A stretch of 64,000 nucleotides of DNA from Acidobacteriaceae bacterium (GCA_003134855.1 PLCS01000001.1:1-64000); one strand, 5' to 3'; shown: positions 37,856 to 47,791, counted from the stretch's first letter. Program-made: numbers and translations. The notes: generated from the sequence alone by a model not told the origin.

Positions 37856-38270
37856 GGTCTGGATTTGACCGCCGTGAAGAGCAAGGGCAAGACGGCGAGT
37901 ATTTATTTTTATCAAATAAGACAATTTCCGCCGGATGAAGTTGACAACTTCAGATTCCACTCTATAAAAACTATGCAGAACAGCGTTCGTTCTCCGGCGG
38001 CGCATTTGAACTGTCCGCTGGTCTCCGGTTCCGAGCCGGTTCCCCGCTAACGATTTACATTTGAAGAGAAACTCTGCCGCCAAGAATCCCTTCACGTCCG
38101 GTGGCAGACGCAGCTTCTTCCTCAAACAGCGCCTTGATCGAGAGATACATCCCATGGAATCAGTCACTTGTAGCCTGTGCACACACAACTTTCGCTGAGT
38201 TGCGGCTTGTACCTTTGGCCGTCAGTTGTTGCTTGACCAAAATCAATCCCCACCCCTGAGGAGAAGTGAT
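37856..38270. other. Intergenic region before the carbonic anhydrase gene
   Basis: A 415-base stretch of mixed composition with an AT-rich part near 37895-37985. An antisense frame covering it has no recognisable protein features and is not called. It presumably holds the promoter of the carbonic anhydrase gene. Confidence 0.35.
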
Positions 38271-39155
38271 ATGACCAGAAGCGTTCTTCACATTGCCGCA
38301 CGCCGCACCCTGTTCATCGCCGTGGCGCTGACGTCGGTGCTGGCGGTGCAGACAGTCCGCGCACAACGCAATCTGCCAGTCCCCTATGGAGTCCACCAGT
38401 CTCCAATCAATATCACCAACGCCAAACCCGATTCGAAGCCACTGGAATTCGGAGATACAAGCGCCCTGGATAAGTTGCTGACTCTGACGCTGAAGAATAC
38501 TACAGGGAAGAAATGGTGCGACGAATGTGGAGGAACAACGGTCGATCAGCGATGGGGCAGCTTGAAGGCCACCACTGAAAACAAGCTGCAGATATGGTTC
38601 GGCGGTTTCAGCTACACCCTCCTGGAGTTTCACTTTCATGCCCCTGCCGAGCACCTGGTCAACAGCAGGCTAACCGAGATGGAGGCACATTACGTCTTCA
38701 AGAAGGACCTGGGACTGCCCTGTGGTCCCGATACGCTTTTGGTCATTGCTCAGAGGATCACGATGGGCAAAGAGAACACAATGCTGAACAAGATATTCGG
38801 AGGGATTCAATTGCCGGTCAACTATCACAGTCCCGCCGTCGTAGTCACCGGCTTCAAAATCAGCGATGTGATTGGAAACCTGCACAAGCAGAGTTCCTAC
38901 CGATATGAGGGCTCTCTGACGGCGCCAAGTGCAGATCTAAAAGACTGCCCCAATCCGCCTGGAAACCCGATTCAGCAGTTGGAGTCCGGGTACTTGCCGG
39001 AGGTGGTTTCGTGGGTGCTGCTGGTACCGACGATTGAGATGTCCGAGGATCAGATCACACGTTTTCAGAAGCTGTTTCCGAATGGTGACGCACGCGGCCC
39101 GCAGGCGCTCCATCCCGAAGTGAGGAGGGTGACGCTGGCCGTTCCACCCCAGTAA
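38271..39155 (+). CDS. Secreted alpha-type carbonic anhydrase
   Basis: 294 residues from the ATG at 38271 (GAGGAG upstream). Signal peptide covers about 1-32 and ends VRAQ. The zinc site of the alpha class is intact: HFH in LLEFHFHAPAEH with the gatekeeper Glu, and the third His in EMEAHYVFKKD. HQSPINI matches the family N-terminal block. Interconverts CO2 and bicarbonate in the periplasm. An extra WCDECGG segment with two close Cys lies before the active-site strand and could form a disulphide. Stand-alone gene. Confidence 0.88.
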   Translation: MTRSVLHIAARRTLFIAVALTSVLAVQTVRAQRNLPVPYGVHQSPINITNAKPDSKPLEFGDTSALDKLLTLTLKNTTGKKWCDECGGTTVDQRWGSLKATTENKLQIWFGGFSYTLLEFHFHAPAEHLVNSRLTEMEAHYVFKKDLGLPCGPDTLLVIAQRITMGKENTMLNKIFGGIQLPVNYHSPAVVVTGFKISDVIGNLHKQSSYRYEGSLTAPSADLKDCPNPPGNPIQQLESGYLPEVVSWVLLVPTIEMSEDQITRFQKLFPNGDARGPQALHPEVRRVTLAVPPQ

Positions 39156-39186
39156 CTCGCGTTTCACGGCGGTTCGTGGAGGTGTT

Positions 39187-39222
39187 GGGAGATGGCGCTC
39201 CGAAGCCGGTGTGCCATCTCCC
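39187..39222 (+). terminator. Hairpin terminator candidate after carbonic anhydrase
   Basis: Perfect ten-base arms GGGAGATGGC (39187-39196) and GCCATCTCCC (39213-39222) with a 16-base loop, 31 bases after the stop codon. No clear U-run. Confidence 0.6.
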
Positions 39223-39470
39223 AGAGCTTCCAGAGTGAGGTTTCCAGGTTCACGCACGCGAAGGGCCTTCCGGGTTTGGGCTGTATCGGAACGATGTACC
39301 TTCGACAGCATAGGAAACAAAACCTGGAATAGACGAAAAACCTCACGTGAAAAGTGTATTGAACCGCAAGAGTCGCAGTGAACTCGGCCTGAGGTTTTCG
39401 AATTGACCGTATTGAAACGTTACACCGGAACCTATGAGGTCTGCGGTGCTCAGGTCTGGCGCTGCGCGGG

Positions 39471-40256
39471 TCAAGATGAAAGCGGGGAATGCGACTTTTC
39501 GCCGAAGCTGGCGCGTTTGACGCTCTGGCGGTAGTCCTCGCCGGTCATCTCGACACGGACGCACATCTCGGCCAACCTGGATCTCATGCGGTCGCCGATG
39601 CGGTCGCCGAGGGTTTGTTCGCGGGCGGCGCGTTGCGCCTCAGTCAGTTCTCCGCCACCGGCTGGCAGGTCAGCGTAATTGGTGGTAATAATCGTCGACA
39701 GTTTGTCGTTGTAACGCGAGTTCAGAATCAGCGCTACAGTATCCCAGACCCACTCGTTCGGCTTTTGCGCGCCCAGGTCGTCCAGCACCAGCACTTCAGC
39801 GGCGAAGACCGGCTTGAGCAATTCGAGTTCGGTGGTCTGTACCTGGGAGTTGTAGCTATTCTGGATGCTTTTGAGCAGTTCGCGGTAGTCGCAGAAGAGG
39901 CCTTTGACGCCGCGTTCCTGTACCAGCCGGCTCAGCACACCCACGGCCAGATGAGTTTTTCCAACGCCGATTGAGCCGGTAAACAGCAGCCCCTTGCCGG
40001 CGGTGCCTACCGGGTATTCATTGACAAACGAACAAGCAGTCCTGCGAGCTTCGCGTTGAGAGGTATGCGTTTTGGAACGGACGGTGACATAGTTGTCCAG
40101 GGAACAATGGCGGTAGCGCTCGGGGATGTGGGCGGCGGCCAGGCGGCGCTGCTCGCGCTCCATCTCCTGGCAATCGCAGGCGCGCGAAATCCACTTGCCG
40201 GCGGGATTGACCACCCGCACCAGCCCCACTCCATCGCAGATTGCGCACACGCTCAT
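39471..40256 (-). CDS. DnaC/IstB-like ATPase (helicase-loader type)
   Basis: 261 residues. An N-terminal zinc-binding region (CAICDGVGLVRV and RACDCQEME) precedes an AAA+ domain: Walker A GSIGVGKTHLAVG, Walker B EVLVLDDLGAQKP and sensor TIITTNYADL. The family loads the replicative DnaB helicase onto DNA. No insertion-sequence transposase is beside it, so it is more likely the chromosomal loader than an IstB partner. It contains a stretch of about 25 residues rich in Gly/Glu/Ala/Arg after the sensor. Confidence 0.85.
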   Translation of the reverse strand: MSVCAICDGVGLVRVVNPAGKWISRACDCQEMEREQRRLAAAHIPERYRHCSLDNYVTVRSKTHTSQREARRTACSFVNEYPVGTAGKGLLFTGSIGVGKTHLAVGVLSRLVQERGVKGLFCDYRELLKSIQNSYNSQVQTTELELLKPVFAAEVLVLDDLGAQKPNEWVWDTVALILNSRYNDKLSTIITTNYADLPAGGGELTEAQRAAREQTLGDRIGDRMRSRLAEMCVRVEMTGEDYRQSVKRASFGEKSHSPLSS

Positions 40257-40439
40257 CTCTTCCAGCGTAGCGCACCGGCTGGCTCAAGGCGGCGGTGCAT
40301 TGGCAGTCCCCTAATGTGGAAAAAGGCCTTGGCTATGGTTTGGCGCGATTGTCTACAATCAGTTGTCAGTAGTCAATTAACGGCTTGCGAGTCCGGCCAT
40401 GGACAACCGAAGCATCAAGGACGATCCGGGAGAACCCAC

Positions 40440-41246
40440 GTGAATCGAATGACTTTACGCGCCGCTTTGGCCGCTCTCGCATTTGCCGCCCTGCTGTACC
40501 CTTCCCCGCTTACGGCGCAGACCGCGGCCGCCGCACCGGAGGTCAAGACTCCCGACACAGCACCGCAGGCCGCGCCTGTTTCCGAGTGGCAAAAGCAGTA
40601 CAACGCGCGCCTGCTTGAGGATTTCCCCTGGTTGGCGAAGTTCAAGGAGGCTGATTTGAAGCTGGCTCCGCCCGCCGCGGGCGAAAACCGCGTTGTCTTC
40701 ATGGGCGATTCGATCACCGAGGGCTGGCACTTCGACGGCCCGGATGGCTCCTTTACCGGCAAGCCGTACATCAATCGTGGCATCAGCGGGCAGACCACGC
40801 CGCAGATGCTGGTGCGCTTCCGCCAGGACGTGATCGCGCTCCAGCCCAGGGTGGTGGTGATTCTGGCGGGCATAAACGACATCGCGGGCAACACCGGGCC
40901 GATGACGCTGGAGCAGACCGAAGACAATCTGGCCTCGATGGCCGAGCTGGCCGCGGCCCACCATATCCGCGTAGTGATGTGTTCGGTGCTGCCGGCCTTC
41001 GATTTTCTCTGGAAGCCGGGAATGACGCCTGCGTCCAAGGTTGTCGCGCTCAATGCCTGGATCAAGGCCAATGCGGCGGAAAACGGCCATGTGTATGTGG
41101 ACTTTCACGCGGCGATGAAGGACAGCCGCGACGGCCTGCCCGCCGCCCTGAGCCAGGATGGCGTGCATCCGCTCCCCGCCGGCTACGCGGTGATGGCGCC
41201 GCTGGTGGAAGCGGGGATTGAGCAGGCGCTAAAAAGCAGGGAATAG
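40440..41246 (+). CDS. Secreted SGNH/GDSL-family hydrolase
   Basis: 268 residues from GTG at 40440 (GGGAG seven bases upstream); ATG at 40449 is the alternative. Signal peptide ([20 protein letters not shown], cleavage after TAQ). SGNH blocks: GDS in [12 protein letters not shown], Gly in [10 protein letters not shown], Asn in [12 protein letters not shown], and Asp-His in [10 protein letters not shown]. Acts as an esterase or lipase on acyl or acetyl groups of lipids or sugars in the envelope; the substrate is unknown. Resembles PAF-acetylhydrolase-type members. Confidence 0.9.
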   Translation: MNRMTLRAALAALAFAALLYPSPLTAQTAAAAPEVKTPDTAPQAAPVSEWQKQYNARLLEDFPWLAKFKEADLKLAPPAAGENRVVFMGDSITEGWHFDGPDGSFTGKPYINRGISGQTTPQMLVRFRQDVIALQPRVVVILAGINDIAGNTGPMTLEQTEDNLASMAELAAAHHIRVVMCSVLPAFDFLWKPGMTPASKVVALNAWIKANAAENGHVYVDFHAAMKDSRDGLPAALSQDGVHPLPAGYAVMAPLVEAGIEQALKSRE

Positions 41247-41372
41247 GGAACAGGGAACATGCCGAGGCAAGGCATCATCCCTCGTCAAAACCCAGACTGA
41301 GTATACAAAAAATGTCGTGTGAGTGGAAAGCGCTGAGTATTCTTCCTGTTCCCTATTCCCTGTTCCCTGCTT
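41241..41372. repeat. Inverted low-complexity GGGAACAGGGAATAG tract
   Basis: The words GGGAATAGGGAACAGGGAAC just after the hydrolase gene recur in reverse complement as TGTTCCCTATTCCCTGTTCC near 41345-41370, before rpmE. The two could pair over a ~75-base loop. Related tracts occur at 22175, 28690, 33940 and 35571. Confidence 0.6.
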
Positions 41373-41446
41373 CACCGCAATTGCCATTCCTGCCGAATCC
41401 CCCTACAATGGAAGAGAACGAATGCAGGAAAGGTCTGTCTAGCGAG

Positions 41447-41689
41447 ATGCCCAAGGAAAAGATTCATCCCAACTACGCCGCGGTGCAGGTGAAGTGCGCG
41501 TGCGGGAACCACTTTGAGACCCGTTCGACCCACAAGGGCGACATTCACGTGGAAATCTGCTCGGTTTGCCACCCGTTCTATACCGGCAAACAGCGCCTGG
41601 TGGACACTGCGGGCCGCGTCGAGCGCTTCCGCCGCAAGTACGCCAAGTCCGACGAGGCTGTGGCAGCGGCAGCAGCAGCGACCAAGTAA
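41447..41689 (+). CDS. rpmE: 50S ribosomal protein L31 (zinc-binding type)
   Basis: 80 residues from the ATG at 41447 ([20 protein letters not shown]). Zinc ligands VKCACG and [13 protein letters not shown] are present, so this is the C+ form. The [14 protein letters not shown] block is typical. The longer upstream frame overlaps low-complexity DNA and is rejected. Followed by a strong hairpin. Confidence 0.96.
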   Translation: MPKEKIHPNYAAVQVKCACGNHFETRSTHKGDIHVEICSVCHPFYTGKQRLVDTAGRVERFRRKYAKSDEAVAAAAAATK

Positions 41690-41715
41690 CCGCGCCCGGC
41701 AAACGGCACGCATGA

Positions 41716-41743
41716 TTGGGCCTCCGCCATGGCGGAGGCCCAA
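41716..41743 (+). terminator. Terminator after rpmE
   Basis: A perfect 28-base palindrome (arm TTGGGCCTCCGCCA) 27 bases beyond the rpmE stop, followed by a weak T-containing stretch. It has the same GGCCTCCG core as the hairpin at 37337. Confidence 0.7.
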
Positions 41744-41865
41744 CTTCGTTCTTGAGACAGCTTTTCGCTGCCAGCTTATCGACTTTCGCGGTTTTGTCTC
41801 ACTCAGCAAAGCTGCCCAGTGCAAGGACAAGCTAGAAGCTAGAGGCTAACAGCTAAGGGGCTATC

Positions 41866-43140
41866 ATGGCGGGCAAGGGCTTTACCGTGAAGAAGGGCTG
41901 GGACGAGCCCAGGGAGCACTCGATGCCTGCTGAGGCGCGAGTGCCGGCGGAGATGCGCGTGGGGGCGGTGGTAGTGGCTCCGGCGACGGTGCTGGCGCCA
42001 ATGGCCGGGGTTACCGACACGGTCTTCCGGCGCTTCATCCGCCACGCCAGTTTGTTTACCGCTAACGGGTTCAATGAATCCCACCCTAGCGGCAAAAACA
42101 ACGACGCCGCGAGGGTGGGGCACCCGGAGATTGAGGGCATAGTGAGCAATGCCCAGTCCGGCTGCGGGCTGCTGATGACCGAGTTCACCTCCGCCGATGG
42201 CCTGGCGCGGATGCGGGAGAGCAAACGCCAGCGCTATTTGACCTTCTACGACGACGAACACCCAATTGGCGCGCAGCTCTTCGGAGCCAACCCCGAGACG
42301 CTGGCCGAGGCGGCGCGGATTGTCGAAGAGACCGGCTTTGATCTGGTGGACCTGAACCTGGGCTGTCCGGCCAAGCGGGTGGTCGGCTCGAACGGCGGCT
42401 CGGGGCTGTTGCGCGACCTGCCGCGCATCGGCGAGATCTTCCGCGCCGTGCGCAATACTGTCACGATCCCTTTCACCGTGAAGTTCCGACTGGGCTGGAA
42501 TGACGCCGGCATTGTTTGCCTGGATCTGGCGCGGATGGCCGAGGCCGAGGGGCTGAATGGGTTGGCGCTGCATGCCCGCACTCGCGAGCAGGGCTATAGC
42601 GGCCAGGCGCGCTGGGAGTGGATTGCGCGAGTCAAGCAGGCGGTCCGGATTCCGGTGATCGGCAACGGAGATATAAGAACTCCCGAAGACGCAGCCGCAA
42701 TGGTGGCCGAGACCGGCTGCGACGCGGTGATGATTGGCCGCGCCGCGCCGGCGAACCCCTGGATATTTCGGCAGATTGCGCAGTACACGGCCACCGGCAG
42801 TTATGAGCGGCCCACGGTGGAAGACCGCTATCGCATGATCCGGGCTTACTTTCAGATGCTGCTCGACGAGGCCGAGGCGACGAAAGATCTGCCTCGCGCC
42901 GCGCGGCTGGGCGAGACAGCCGGCAAGATGAAGCAGTTCGCCACCTGGTTCACCCACGGCGTGGCGGGCGGGGCCAAGCTGCGGGGAGCGATCTATCAGG
43001 CACGAAGCGGAGCCGAGGTGCTGGCCCAAGTAGACGCTTTCTTCGCGGCACAGCTTGCCAATGGCGCGGAGCCGGATGCTGCGCCCGAAGACGCAGTGGG
43101 GATGGAGTTTCCGGAAGAGATGCTGGAGTGCGGTTCTTGA
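41866..43140 (+). CDS. tRNA-dihydrouridine synthase with repeat-derived insert
   Basis: FMN enzyme reducing uridines in tRNA. 424 residues, long for a Dus (about 320-350). Seen: VLAPMAGVTDTVFRRFIR (FMN site), the catalytic Cys in DLNLGCPAKRVVGSNGG, KFRLGWND, LHARTREQGYSG, GNGDIRTPEDA and MIGRAAPANPWIF. Residues 72-87, between the first strand-helix unit and CGLLMTEFTSADG, are encoded by a 47-base palindromic repeat also found between genes elsewhere, so the insert looks like a captured element that left the frame open. AAGGGG precedes the ATG. Confidence 0.93.
   Translation: MAGKGFTVKKGWDEPREHSMPAEARVPAEMRVGAVVVAPATVLAPMAGVTDTVFRRFIRHASLFTANGFNESHPSGKNNDAARVGHPEIEGIVSNAQSGCGLLMTEFTSADGLARMRESKRQRYLTFYDDEHPIGAQLFGANPETLAEAARIVEETGFDLVDLNLGCPAKRVVGSNGGSGLLRDLPRIGEIFRAVRNTVTIPFTVKFRLGWNDAGIVCLDLARMAEAEGLNGLALHARTREQGYSGQARWEWIARVKQAVRIPVIGNGDIRTPEDAAAMVAETGCDAVMIGRAAPANPWIFRQIAQYTATGSYERPTVEDRYRMIRAYFQMLLDEAEATKDLPRAARLGETAGKMKQFATWFTHGVAGGAKLRGAIYQARSGAEVLAQVDAFFAAQLANGAEPDAAPEDAVGMEFPEEMLECGS
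42079..42125. repeat. Palindromic repeat inside the dus reading frame
   Basis: Forty-seven bases from TCCCACCCT to GGGTGGGGCACCC with the inner stem GCGGC/GCCGC. Matches the intergenic element at 57700-57787 and the frame shared with the copies at 53846 and 56005. It encodes SHPSGKNNDAARVGHP in the synthase. Confidence 0.85.
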
Positions 43141-43224
43141 TTCGGACGGATCGAATCGCAACAATTGCCGGGCAGACGCAATACCCTTCTATTGCTTCAA
43201 TGCAGCAAATGCGGCGCGGATGAG

Positions 43225-44115
43225 TCAGTTGCTCACGAAGGTGAGCCAGGCCAGCACACACAAACCGGCAATCGCCAGCAGTAAGATTGCCAGAACCCAT
43301 TTGGCGGCGGGGTGGTGCTCGGTGTGAGGGCGGAAGGTGGGGTCGGGAGGTGCAATTAGCCGCGCTACCTCGATACCAATGTTGTTGTGGCCGCCTGTGG
43401 TGAGGGCCAATTCAAGCAGATTGTGGGCGGCGTCCTCAACGCTGAGACTGGCTGCCGCCGTCTGGATCTCCGACTCCGGGACGAATCCCCAGAGGCCATG
43501 GGAACAGAGCAGCAGCGAGTCACCGACGGCGAGCGGGAACTGTTCGATTTCGATCTCCACATCGAACTGATGGCCCAGACAGCGGGTCAACACCAAGGCG
43601 TCAGGATGGTTCTTCGCCTCTTCCGGAGTAATCAGGTTGCGGTTGAGCAGGGTCTGAACGGCGGAGTGATCGGTGGTGAGGCGGTGCAGGCGGCCGGCGC
43701 GCATCAGGTAAGCGCGGCTGTTGCCGATGTGGCCGATCCAGGCGTGGGTAATGTCGCCTTCCGGTTGCAGCAGGGTTGCCACCACCGTGGAACCCATGCG
43801 CGGGTGCGGCGAGCCCGGCGCTCTGGCTGCGACCACAATGCTTGCATTGGCGCGCGCCGCTGCCTCGCGGAGAGCGTTGTCGGCGGGGTAATCGTGCGGC
43901 AGGGCAGCCAAGTACGCGTAAAAATACTCGACCACCATCCGCGATGCAGTGGCTCCTCCCGCGGATTCGCCGATGCCGTCGGCGACGATCATCAAGTCGC
44001 CCAAGGCGATGTGGATATGGAGGGCGGAGTCCTGGTTCTCCTCGCGCAGTGTTCCCCGGTCGCACTCCTCGGCAAAAAGGATGACTGGCTTCCCATGAAC
44101 CGGTAAATCGCTCAT
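43225..44115 (-). CDS. PP2C-family phosphatase-like protein with altered metal ligands
   Basis: 296 residues: a cytosolic PP2C fold (about 10-255) and one C-terminal membrane helix (WVLAILLLAIAGLCVLAWLTF). The motifs are recognisable (LREENQDSA, MIVADGIGESAGG, STVVATLL), but several metal-ligand positions differ from consensus: GDSR reads GNSR, the Asp of the CSDGL block is His206 (LLLCSHGLWGF), and the Asp of GGxDN is Asn244 (TGGHNNIGIE). It may be a weak or inactive phosphatase that still binds a partner. No Ser/Thr kinase gene is adjacent. Confidence 0.82.
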   Translation of the reverse strand: MSDLPVHGKPVILFAEECDRGTLREENQDSALHIHIALGDLMIVADGIGESAGGATASRMVVEYFYAYLAALPHDYPADNALREAAARANASIVVAARAPGSPHPRMGSTVVATLLQPEGDITHAWIGHIGNSRAYLMRAGRLHRLTTDHSAVQTLLNRNLITPEEAKNHPDALVLTRCLGHQFDVEIEIEQFPLAVGDSLLLCSHGLWGFVPESEIQTAAASLSVEDAAHNLLELALTTGGHNNIGIEVARLIAPPDPTFRPHTEHHPAAKWVLAILLLAIAGLCVLAWLTFVSN

Positions 44116-44467
44116 GCCTGAACCTCACCTACAGGACAGAACCTGACCTGCGCTCTTGGGTAAGCGCGAACGGGTGTTGTAACTCTGTCGTACCTCCTGT
44201 GGAAAACCTCCCCGATCAGGCAGGGGAAGGTTTGCCGCGGTTGGCCAGCCTTGTTCATGCCGATGAGGTCTCATGCTGGAGCCTGCGGACCGTTGTACTA
44301 CTTGCGTAGGCCGCCGTGCAACGCCTTGCGCTTCAGCCTGCCGGCTTGAGAGATCGTGGGCATAAAAACAAGAAACACTGAGATTAAACCAACAGTAACA
44401 CAAAAATCTCCCGACGGAGCAGCAGATTGGTAATCTGCGCAGGTCTGACGCATATAAATGGAGTTGA
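44116..44467. other. Intergenic region with a possible micro-ORF
   Basis: A 352-base gap. A 51-codon minus-strand frame at 44298-44453 encodes one hydrophobic stretch (FCVTVGLISVFLVFMPTIS) and a basic tail, but lacks a binding site and is not called firmly. Nothing else recognised. Confidence 0.3.
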
Positions 44468-44863
44468 ATTGGCCGTATCCGGCTCTTGTTGGCCATGGCT
44501 CTGGCCACGGGTGTTCTTTATAGCGCAAGCCTCAACCACGACTGGCTTCTCCGGCTGCTACGAAAGTGGCGCATTGCTCAGCGCACGGGCAATTCCATCT
44601 GGAATGATGCCTTTCAAGATATTCCAAGTTTTTTCGTCCTGGTTAAGCTTTACGGGGACCGTTCCATCGTTGGTTTCTTGCTTTATTACTCCTATGAGCA
44701 GGAAGACATGTCACTGTTTATGGAATATGCCGCATGGATTGTGGACTCAGAAGGAACGCGGTCTCCGATCGACGGATCGGGCATATTGCTCACCAAGAAG
44801 TCCGGAATTGAATCCGTCACCTTTCTGAATACTGGAAAGAACGAACCCCGCGGGAAATCCTGA
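44468..44863 (+). pseudogene. C-terminal fragment of a DUF6338-like membrane protein
   Basis: About 125-130 codons in one frame, open from just after a stop at 44465. Possible starts are TTG 44486 or ATG 44495. The sequence runs from a membrane stretch into LLRKWRIAQRTGNSIWNDAF, VLVKLYGDRSIVGFLLYYS and MEYAAWIVDSEGTRSPIDGSG, the pattern I associate with the second half of DUF6338 proteins. Their N-terminal membrane half is missing and not found in other frames upstream. It may be a truncated gene or still expressed. GC is lower than in neighbouring gatB. Confidence 0.5.
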
Positions 44864-44884
44864 CGCGTTAAAATCAAAGACAAT

Positions 44885-46360
<1,476 letters not shown>

Positions 46361-46391
46361 GCCGGTGCTGCCCGTGGTCCGCCCAAACGGC

Positions 46392-46709
46392 TCAATGCCC
46401 GCGGCCGGAAAGCCGCTGCGCCGCCTCCCGCCAGGGACTTCGCACCGTGTAGCAGGGCGTCGCCGTCACACTCTGCCTGTTGGCTGTGATCAGCTTTCTG
46501 CGCAGAAGCCATCGCACCGCAGCCTGCGCGGAACTCTTCGAGACTCCCACCGACTCGGCCAGCTCCTGATAACTCACACGCAATTCTGCCTCGCCGCGCG
46601 CCTGCCCGGCGGCCAGCCATAGATAGACAAGAAAGCTGACCGGCTTGCGGTCGTGGCCCACCAGGTCGCGCATCAGAACGTCGATTACATAATCGTCGAA
46701 GACAGGCAT
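46392..46709 (-). CDS. Small winged-helix DNA-binding protein
   Basis: 105 residues. It has a helix-turn-helix (VSYQELAESVGVSKSSAQAA) followed by a recognition/wing region (VRWLLRRKLITANRQSVTATPCYTV). The layout suggests a MarR/GntR-like or replication-initiator-like single-domain regulator. No Shine-Dalgarno is evident before the ATG at 46709. It lies 88 bases from the divergent VOC gene, so it might regulate that gene. Family not assigned. Confidence 0.68.
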   Translation of the reverse strand: MPVFDDYVIDVLMRDLVGHDRKPVSFLVYLWLAAGQARGEAELRVSYQELAESVGVSKSSAQAAVRWLLRRKLITANRQSVTATPCYTVRSPWREAAQRLSGRGH

Positions 46710-46796
46710 AGCTATACCGGATTTAACTATAGCATCGACTACCTGATTGAAAAGAAAAAACGTTCTACGCTATGCTCGGCCACAGGAGGTTCAAAG

Positions 46797-47174
46797 ATGG
46801 TAAGAGGAATCAAGTTTACCGGCATCCCCGTGCGCGATCAGGACGTCGCGTTGAAGTTCTACACCGAAGCCATGGGCTTCAAGGTCGTCACCGACCAGCC
46901 CTTCACACCAACACAACGCTGGATCGAACTGTCGATTCCCGGCGCGGAGACCGGTTTGGCGCTCTTTACCCCAGAGGGCCATGAGCACCGCATCGGCGAA
47001 TTTCAGTCCATTTCCTTCTGGTGCGACGACGTCTTCGCAACTGCCAAGACGCTTCAGCAGAGAGGCGTAACCTTTGTCCAGCAGCCAAAGAGCGAACCGT
47101 GGGGCTCGACGGCCATCTTCAAGGATCCGGATGGCAACCAGTTTGTTCTCTCCAGCAAGGGCAAGCAAAAATAA
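46797..47174 (+). CDS. VOC (glyoxalase/dioxygenase fold) protein
   Basis: 125 residues from the ATG at 46797, preceded by GGAGG at six bases; the frame extends upstream without support. Two beta-alpha-beta-beta-beta units: MVRGIKFTGIPVRDQDVALK to LALFTPEGHEH, and FQSISFWCDDVFATAKTLQQ to FKDPDGNQFVLSSK. The family uses a metal site for lyases, dioxygenases or antibiotic-resistance functions. Specific activity cannot be told. Confidence 0.85.
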   Translation: MVRGIKFTGIPVRDQDVALKFYTEAMGFKVVTDQPFTPTQRWIELSIPGAETGLALFTPEGHEHRIGEFQSISFWCDDVFATAKTLQQRGVTFVQQPKSEPWGSTAIFKDPDGNQFVLSSKGKQK

Positions 47175-47222
47175 CCCTTGATCCCTGCATAGAGCGGGCG
47201 CGGCCAGGGTAGGCGTGCCCGC

Positions 47223-47600
47223 CTACTTAAGCTTCAAATCAACCTCGATCTCCTTGCGCGCATCCCAGGAGCTGATGCTCTTGACGGCGCTCTTCCTGCC
47301 TTCCTTCTCCGCCCAGAGTTCATGATCCTCGGCCATATTCACCTGGGCAAAGCGGAAGCGGCCGTGCTCGACGGAGGTAAAACTGCGAATGTTCTTGGAC
47401 TTCAGATCCCTGAGAAAGACCGTAGCGCCGGCCACCGGAGTGGAATTGGCGTCCACCACGGCGCCCATGACAACGCGCTGGCCCAAGTTCTGCGCCTGGG
47501 CCGCGAACGGTCCCATCCATCTTGACCCCAGCGGAACCAAACCGGCCATCAGAAGGGCAAACGCCACCCCGGCCGCCAAACTCGTGCGATTCAACCTCAC
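47223..47600 (-). CDS. Secreted protein with carboxypeptidase-regulatory-like domain
   Basis: 125 residues with GTG start at 47600 overlapping the stop of the LysW-like gene (GTGA), so the two are translationally coupled. A signal peptide (LAAGVAFALLMAGLVPLG) is followed by a CarboxypepD_reg-like beta-sandwich: QRVVMGAVVDANSTPVAGAT, VFLRDLKSKNIRSFTSVEHG, RFRFAQVNMAEDHELWAEKE. Such domains are common in secreted Acidobacteria and Bacteroidota proteins and usually mediate binding. It ends EIEVDLKLK. Confidence 0.78.
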   Translation of the reverse strand: MRLNRTSLAAGVAFALLMAGLVPLGSRWMGPFAAQAQNLGQRVVMGAVVDANSTPVAGATVFLRDLKSKNIRSFTSVEHGRFRFAQVNMAEDHELWAEKEGRKSAVKSISSWDARKEIEVDLKLK

Positions 47601-47791
47601 TCTTCCTCCTCATCCTCGTCGAGCGGAACCTCGTCGTCGTCCAGGCCGTCGCCTACCCGCACCATCTCCAGCGGTTCAACGCCGACCACCTCGTACTCCG
47701 CTCCACATTCATCGCAGACGACGATGTCGCCTTCTTCCACCTCGTCCATTTCAACGTCAAGACTATTCTCGCATTCAGGGCAGCTCGGCAT
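47597..47791 (-). CDS. LysW-like acidic zinc-ribbon carrier protein
   Basis: 64 residues from the ATG at 47791 (GAGGAGGC upstream). A zinc ribbon (MPSCPECENSLDVEMDEVEE, then VVCDECGAEYEVVGVEPLEM) matches the LysW/ArgW type that carries amino-adipate or glutamate on its C-terminal Glu. The tail is exceptionally acidic (DGLDDDEVPLDEDEEEE) and ends in Glu. No LysX, LysZ or LysY gene is adjacent, so it may not serve lysine or arginine synthesis here. Coupled with the secreted protein gene by a four-base overlap. Confidence 0.78.
   Translation of the reverse strand: MPSCPECENSLDVEMDEVEEGDIVVCDECGAEYEVVGVEPLEMVRVGDGLDDDEVPLDEDEEEE

Noticed and set aside
37631..38188. 185-codon minus-strand frame
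   Set aside because: Antisense to the small membrane gene at 37709 and to the carbonic anhydrase leader; composition has no protein-like pattern.
39471..40256. IS21-type insertion sequence (IstB)
   Set aside because: No IstA transposase, no terminal inverted repeats, and an N-terminal zinc region typical of chromosomal DnaC-like loaders.
40056..40439. Longer start for the SGNH hydrolase
   Set aside because: The extra N terminus is antisense to the DnaC-like gene and would hide the signal peptide; GTG 40440 has a good binding site.
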